Assembly: GCA_021778115.1 (NCBI GenBank)
Contig: JAJYCS010000010.1
Coordinates: 1-45,696, forward strand
Source: Deltaproteobacteria bacterium
GTDB taxonomy: Bacteria > Desulfobacterota > Desulfuromonadia > Geobacterales > Pseudopelobacteraceae
Direction of reading: 5' to 3'
Length of the DNA stretch: 45,696 bases
Within the stretch, counting starts at the first letter, position 1. Each line of letters starts with the position of its first letter. Positions 42,030-45,696 of this stretch are shown here, one piece after another. Under the pieces are notes generated by a model. The model was not told where the DNA came from and ran no database searches. It saw nothing but the letters and a program-made list of their open reading frames with translations. Made by a program: the position numbers and the translations under genes.

Positions 42030-43232
42030 ATGCGCGCCCATACCAGATCAGCCGGCCGTCTGCTGCTGACCGCCTGCATCATCAGCTTTTTCAGCTTTCT
42101 CGGTTCCTATATGCGGATCCCTATCGTGCCGCTGTTTGCCCAGTCACTGGGGGCCGACACGGTGGAGGTGGGGATGATCAACGCCGCCTTCATGGTCATG
42201 GCCGGGGCGTTGTCCATCCCGTCGGGACTCGTCTCGGACCGTCTCGGACGCCGCGTGCCGCTCCTGGGGGGGATGGCCCTGCTGGCCGGTTCGTCCCTGC
42301 TGCTCTACTGGTGCAACAGCCCGCTGCAGATGGCGGCCGTCTACCTGCTGTTCGGTGTCGGCCTCTCGGCCTTCTCGCCGACCCTCATGTCCTACGTGGC
42401 CGATATCACCCCGCCTGAGGTGCTCGGGCAGGCCTACGGCTGGTACACCATGGCCCTGTATGGCGGTATGACCATCGGGCCGGCCGCTGGCGGGTTCCTG
42501 AGCACGGCTGTGGGGCTGCGGCCGGTCTTTCTGGTGGCCGGCGGCCTGATCTTCGCCATGCTCTGCCTGGCGTTGGTCGCCCTGCCCAGCCCGAACAGGC
42601 AGCGCTGCGGCAGGCATGGCGCCCCCTGTCCCGCCATACTCCCCTTGCTGCAGACGTTGCTCCGCAACCGCAGGCTGATGGCCTGCCTGCTTGCCACTAT
42701 CGGCGGCTGCCTCGGGTTCGGGATGTTCGTCACCTTTATGCCGCTCTACATCGACAGTCTGGGGATGCACACCCAGGAGATCGGCTTTGTCTTCGCCACC
42801 CAGGCGTTGGCCAACGCCCTGTCGCGGCTGCCCTCGGGCAGGTTGTGCGACCGGGTGGCGGATCGCAGCCTGCTGGTTATCGGTGGGTTGGCGGTCTTTG
42901 GCCTGGCCATGGCCTCCTTTGGGTTCTGCGGTTCGGTGACATCGCTCATGGCGGTGGCCACTGTGATGGGTCTGAGCATGGGAACGGCCTTTACCGTCAT
43001 CTGCGCCCTGATCGCCGATGTGGTGCCGCGGGAGATGCGCGGTCTGGCCATGGGCTGCTACAACACCAGTGTCTATGCCGGCATGATGCTCTGCTCACTG
43101 GGCATCGGCCCGATCATTAAGGCACACGGCTTCAGGCCGGCATTCCTGGTGGTCGGTAGCGGCGTAGTGGTGACGCTGCTCTTTTTCAACCGTCTGTACC
43201 ATCGTGCGGCATCTGAGGCCTGCAACCAATAA
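42030..43232 (+). CDS. MFS transporter
   Basis: A 400-residue major-facilitator protein with twelve predicted helices. The loop 2-3 signature is 'GLVSDRLGRRVPLLGG' and its repeat in the second half is 'LSRLPSGRLCDRVADRSLL'. 'YGWYTMALYGGMTIGPAAGGFL' is the helix-5 motif seen in drug exporters. Substrate unknown. GAGG lies about 6 bases before the ATG. It is followed 20 bases later by an SDR gene. Confidence 0.92.
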   Translation: MRAHTRSAGRLLLTACIISFFSFLGSYMRIPIVPLFAQSLGADTVEVGMINAAFMVMAGALSIPSGLVSDRLGRRVPLLGGMALLAGSSLLLYWCNSPLQMAAVYLLFGVGLSAFSPTLMSYVADITPPEVLGQAYGWYTMALYGGMTIGPAAGGFLSTAVGLRPVFLVAGGLIFAMLCLALVALPSPNRQRCGRHGAPCPAILPLLQTLLRNRRLMACLLATIGGCLGFGMFVTFMPLYIDSLGMHTQEIGFVFATQALANALSRLPSGRLCDRVADRSLLVIGGLAVFGLAMASFGFCGSVTSLMAVATVMGLSMGTAFTVICALIADVVPREMRGLAMGCYNTSVYAGMMLCSLGIGPIIKAHGFRPAFLVVGSGVVVTLLFFNRLYHRAASEACNQ

Positions 43233-43252
43233 GTACACGAAAGGAACTGAGT

Positions 43253-43993
43253 ATGGATCTCACAGGGAAAATTGCGTTGGTTACCGGTGCCAACGGCGGC
43301 ATCGGCACGGCACTGGTCAGTGAGTTATTGAAGCGGGGGGTGGCCAAGGTATATGCGGCGGCACGCAGCATCGATGCGGTCACCGAACTGTCGCACCTCG
43401 ATGAGCGGGTGTCTGCCTTCCGGCTGGACATCACCAATGCCGCCTGCGTAGCGGCAGCAGCGGAACAGCACGGCGATCTGGACATCATCATCAACAACGC
43501 CGGCCTGAACCGCTGCATGTGGCTGTTAGGGCCCACCGGCATGGAGGCGGCCCGGGAGGAGATGGAGGTCAATTTTTTCGGCACCCTGGCGGTCTGCCGG
43601 GCCTTTGCGCCGATTCTGGCCGCCCGCGGCACCGGGGTGATCGCCAATGTCTGTTCCATAATCGGCATGGTCAACCTGCCGGTCAACGGCACCTACTGCG
43701 CCTCCAAGGCGGCCGTTCACTCACTGCTGCAGGGGATACGGGCCGAACTTGCCCCCAAAGGCGTGCGGGTGGTCGGCATCTACCCCGGGCCGGTGGATAC
43801 CCGGATGACCGCCGGCCAGGAGATGCCCAAGGCAACCCCGGCCCAGGTGGCTACCGCGATTGTGACCGGTCTGGCAAATGATGCCGAAGATATCTTCCCC
43901 GACCCGATGTCGCAGGCCGTCCATGCCAGACTGCTGCAGGACCCCAAACAGGTTGAACGGGAATTCGCAGCCATGATCCCCGCCGGCAGCTAA
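43253..43993 (+). CDS. Short-chain dehydrogenase/reductase
   Basis: A 246-residue classical SDR. The cofactor loop is 'VTGANGGIGTAL', the structural motif 'IIINNAGLN', and the active site has Ser in 'VCSIIGMVNLPVN' with YCASK. An Ala-Ala-Arg after beta-2 suggests NADP preference. AAGGA lies 7 bases before the ATG. Its stop codon overlaps that of the opposing sfsA gene (CTAA). Substrate unknown. Confidence 0.93.
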   Translation: MDLTGKIALVTGANGGIGTALVSELLKRGVAKVYAAARSIDAVTELSHLDERVSAFRLDITNAACVAAAAEQHGDLDIIINNAGLNRCMWLLGPTGMEAAREEMEVNFFGTLAVCRAFAPILAARGTGVIANVCSIIGMVNLPVNGTYCASKAAVHSLLQGIRAELAPKGVRVVGIYPGPVDTRMTAGQEMPKATPAQVATAIVTGLANDAEDIFPDPMSQAVHARLLQDPKQVEREFAAMIPAGS

Positions 43994-44685
43994 AGCCGCA
44001 CCGCCAGCCGCCCGGTCAGCCGGATAGCCTCCGGCTCGACCCGGGCGCGGTAGGCCAGCGCCTCGACACCGTTTGCCACCGCTTCCCGCAGCAGCCGGCC
44101 ATAGACCGGATCAATGGTGTCGGCCGGGGCCACGGCGGTGCCGTCACCCCGCTGCACGGTAAACAGGATCACCCCTCGGTCGCCGTTTCTGACCACCGCC
44201 ATCAACTCCCGCAGGTGTTTCTGCCCCCGCTCGGTGACCGCATCGGGAAACAGGGCCAGTCCGCCTTCCACGAGAGTCACGTTCTTAACTTCCACGTAAC
44301 AGCGCCCCTGTTTCCCCTCCAGCAGGATATCGATCCGACTCCGCTCGCTACCGTACGGCACCTCCCGCCGCAGCCGTTCATACCCCTGCAGCTCGGCGAT
44401 AGTCCCATCCAGGATCGCCTCCTCGGCCAGCCGGTTCGGCAGCATGGTGTTCAGGCCCACCCAGTAACCGTCCACCTGCACCAGCTCCCAGGTGTAGGGC
44501 AGCTTGCGCCCAGCGTTGGGGCTTATCGAGAGCATGACCGGGCTGCCGGGTCGGTTGCAGCCCAACATGCTGCCGGAATTGGGGCAGTGGGCCGTCGCCA
44601 CGCTGCCATCATCCAACTCAATATCGGCCAGAAATCGTTTGTAGTGCTTGATAAGAACACCGGGGATCAGGGGAGGCAGTTTCAT
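43990..44685 (-). CDS. sfsA: SfsA family DNA/RNA nuclease
   Basis: A 231-residue SfsA. 'LIPGVLIKHYKRFLADIELDDG' is the N-terminal OB-like part, and 'HCPNSGSMLGCNRPGSPVML' the family signature. A nuclease core follows ('IDILLEGKQGRCYVEVKNVTLVEGGLALFPDAVTERGQKHL') with the PD-(D/E)xK-like acids and Lys. Long annotated as a sugar-fermentation regulator, it is now regarded as a nuclease. It lies 3 bases downstream of hsdS on the same strand, possibly read through from it. Confidence 0.95.
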   Translation of the reverse strand: MKLPPLIPGVLIKHYKRFLADIELDDGSVATAHCPNSGSMLGCNRPGSPVMLSISPNAGRKLPYTWELVQVDGYWVGLNTMLPNRLAEEAILDGTIAELQGYERLRREVPYGSERSRIDILLEGKQGRCYVEVKNVTLVEGGLALFPDAVTERGQKHLRELMAVVRNGDRGVILFTVQRGDGTAVAPADTIDPVYGRLLREAVANGVEALAYRARVEPEAIRLTGRLAVRL

Positions 44686-44688
44686 TGG

Positions 44689-45537
44689 TCAGGCCGCCCC
44701 GTGCAGTGCCGGTTCAAGCGCCTCATGCAGCACCGCCTCCAGCAGGCGGCGGCGATAGTTTTCTCTATTTTTGAGTTCTGCCTCCAACTGGTCACACAGC
44801 GCCATCAGTTCATCCACCTTGGCAACGATGCGCTGCTGTTCGGCGAGGGGTGGGAGGGGGAGAGGAAGCGATTCTAACGTGCCCTTGGTTACATGCTGAA
44901 GTCCAACACCGCCTTGTGCCTGCGCAATAAGCACATCTAGCTGACTATTAATTGCCAACCTAAGAAAATTTGGCCAGAACGCATCACCAATCTGAACACA
45001 ACGGAATATATGTTGGTTCAGAGCCGCGAGGCCTCGATTCCAGATAAAAGCTCCAAAGGAAGTTCCTGGAGTACCTGACCAACTAATCAAAAAGTCTGAA
45101 TCTCTTATCAAATGGCGGTCTTCAACAACTTTAGGGTCGCAATAATTGAATGGAGCCTGAGCGTTATTCAAGTTCTGAATACGTACTATTGGCAAACCAC
45201 TTTCAAGCCAGTCCGTAGGCTTGAATGCACGACCATTAACCATCTCGAGAACTTGCCCCAATCGAACAAATAGCCATTGTAAAGGCTTATCAAAAGGCTG
45301 CTCGTTACATCCGATTGGATGCGTCAGTTTGTCCTTCTTAATTTTCCCTTTCTTCAACAGCCACGCTTTATCAGCCTGTATCCGCTTCAGCAACTCCCCC
45401 GCCGGTTCATCATTGGGGTCCTGCTCCACCAGCTTGCCCCGTACTGCCAGATCAAGGATAAACCTCCGCAGGCGCGGAATGGCATCCGGCGCTTCGCTGA
45501 TCCGGTTAAAATGCTGCAGCAACAGTTCCGGGGTCAT
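44689..45537 (-). CDS. hsdS: Type I restriction-modification specificity subunit, half-size HsdS
   Basis: A 282-residue specificity subunit with a single target-recognition domain. The N-terminal helix region 'RRFILDLAVRGKLVEQDPNDEPAGELLKRI' is followed by the recognition domain (res ~75-215), then the conserved helix 'LPPLAEQQRIVAKVDELMALCDQLEAELKNRE'. Full HsdS carries two recognition domains and about 400-600 residues, so this would act as a dimer or is truncated. The recognition domain DNA (about 44880-45330) is visibly AT-richer than the flanks, a sign of domain exchange. hsdM and hsdR are not in the window. Confidence 0.88.
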   Translation of the reverse strand: MTPELLLQHFNRISEAPDAIPRLRRFILDLAVRGKLVEQDPNDEPAGELLKRIQADKAWLLKKGKIKKDKLTHPIGCNEQPFDKPLQWLFVRLGQVLEMVNGRAFKPTDWLESGLPIVRIQNLNNAQAPFNYCDPKVVEDRHLIRDSDFLISWSGTPGTSFGAFIWNRGLAALNQHIFRCVQIGDAFWPNFLRLAINSQLDVLIAQAQGGVGLQHVTKGTLESLPLPLPPLAEQQRIVAKVDELMALCDQLEAELKNRENYRRRLLEAVLHEALEPALHGAA

Positions 45538-45696
45538 GGCTTGCCACCACGGCTCTTCCCCTTGGCTGTCAGCCGATACTTCTGTACCGGGCTACGGGGA
45601 GCGGCAGGATCAGTCATCTCGATCAAGCCTTGTTTCAGGGCCGGGTTAAGGTAGTTGCCCCTAAAGGTTGGTTTGTGGCTCCGCTGCCGCCCCTCC
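45534..45696 (-). CDS. 3' end of a gene upstream of hsdS, probable Fic/AlbA_2-type C-terminal winged helix
   Basis: The minus strand gives 53 residues to a TGA that overlaps the hsdS start by 4 bases. It includes 'NYLNPALKQGLIEMTDP' and 'SPVQKYRLTAKGK', the C-terminal signature of winged-helix segments in Fic-related and AlbA_2/ATP-binding proteins often found between hsdM and hsdS. The rest lies outside the window, so the full product cannot be named. Confidence 0.55.
   Translation of the reverse strand, partial: EGRQRSHKPTFRGNYLNPALKQGLIEMTDPAAPRSPVQKYRLTAKGKSRGGKP

Overview
The window looks like the chromosome of a GC-rich deltaproteobacterium, most likely Geobacterales (Geobacter/Trichlorobacter/Pelobacter type). 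The clues are an NtrC-type two-component pair, GTP-dependent PEP carboxykinase, RNase J, a SAM-I riboswitch on metX, a compact tolQRAB-pal operon and a small CxxCH cytochrome lipoprotein. The genus is inferred from gene style only.

Left end (1-3.8 kb, accessory): the tip of an ISL3-family element abuts an IS5-family element. The IS5-family element has cut off a hepT gene just after its start, leaving its mntA partner intact. Next come a ~90% identical second copy of the last 239 bp of the response-regulator gene, an AbiEii-type nucleotidyltransferase with its DUF6922-like partner, and a single-chain MNT-HEPN fusion. The true response-regulator gene sits immediately upstream. The same gene 3' end therefore borders two toxin-antitoxin-like cassettes, which suggests a preferred site for cassette exchange.

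3.7-12.3 kb: a sigma54-type response regulator and its sensor kinase, a divergent outer-membrane barrel lipoprotein, an iron-sulfur flavoprotein, ssb, then plsC, two small membrane proteins and RNase J in a tightly packed operon. 12.4-13.6 kb is a lone AAA ATPase with a DUF4143-like tail.

13.7-24.7 kb: metX-ttcA-ispF run leftward under a SAM-I riboswitch. On the plus strand follow a lipoprotein, an OsmC protein, ftsK and a nitrilase-family amidase, then tolQ-tolR-tolA-tolB-pal, closed by a terminator.

24.8-33.9 kb: a tripartite RND efflux operon (TolC-like, adaptor, pump) with a DUF2845 protein inside it and a DUF2892 membrane protein and metallo-beta-lactamase-fold enzyme at its end, then pckG with a terminator.

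33.9-38.8 kb (minus strand): hypA, an Ala/Pro-rich lipoprotein, then the operon mtgA-cls-tatD-diheme cytochrome, and a cytidylate-kinase-like protein. 38.9-44.7 kb: a Dabb protein, a MarR regulator with a perfect 24-bp palindrome at its start, a FUSC transporter, an MFS transporter, an SDR and sfsA. The right edge enters a type I restriction locus: a half-size hsdS with an AT-rich recognition domain, overlapped by the 3' end of an upstream gene.

No tRNA, rRNA or CRISPR array was seen. The least conventional parts are the toxin-antitoxin cassette stack at the response-regulator 3' end, the metX riboswitch with a hairpin touching the start codon, and the extended RND operon.
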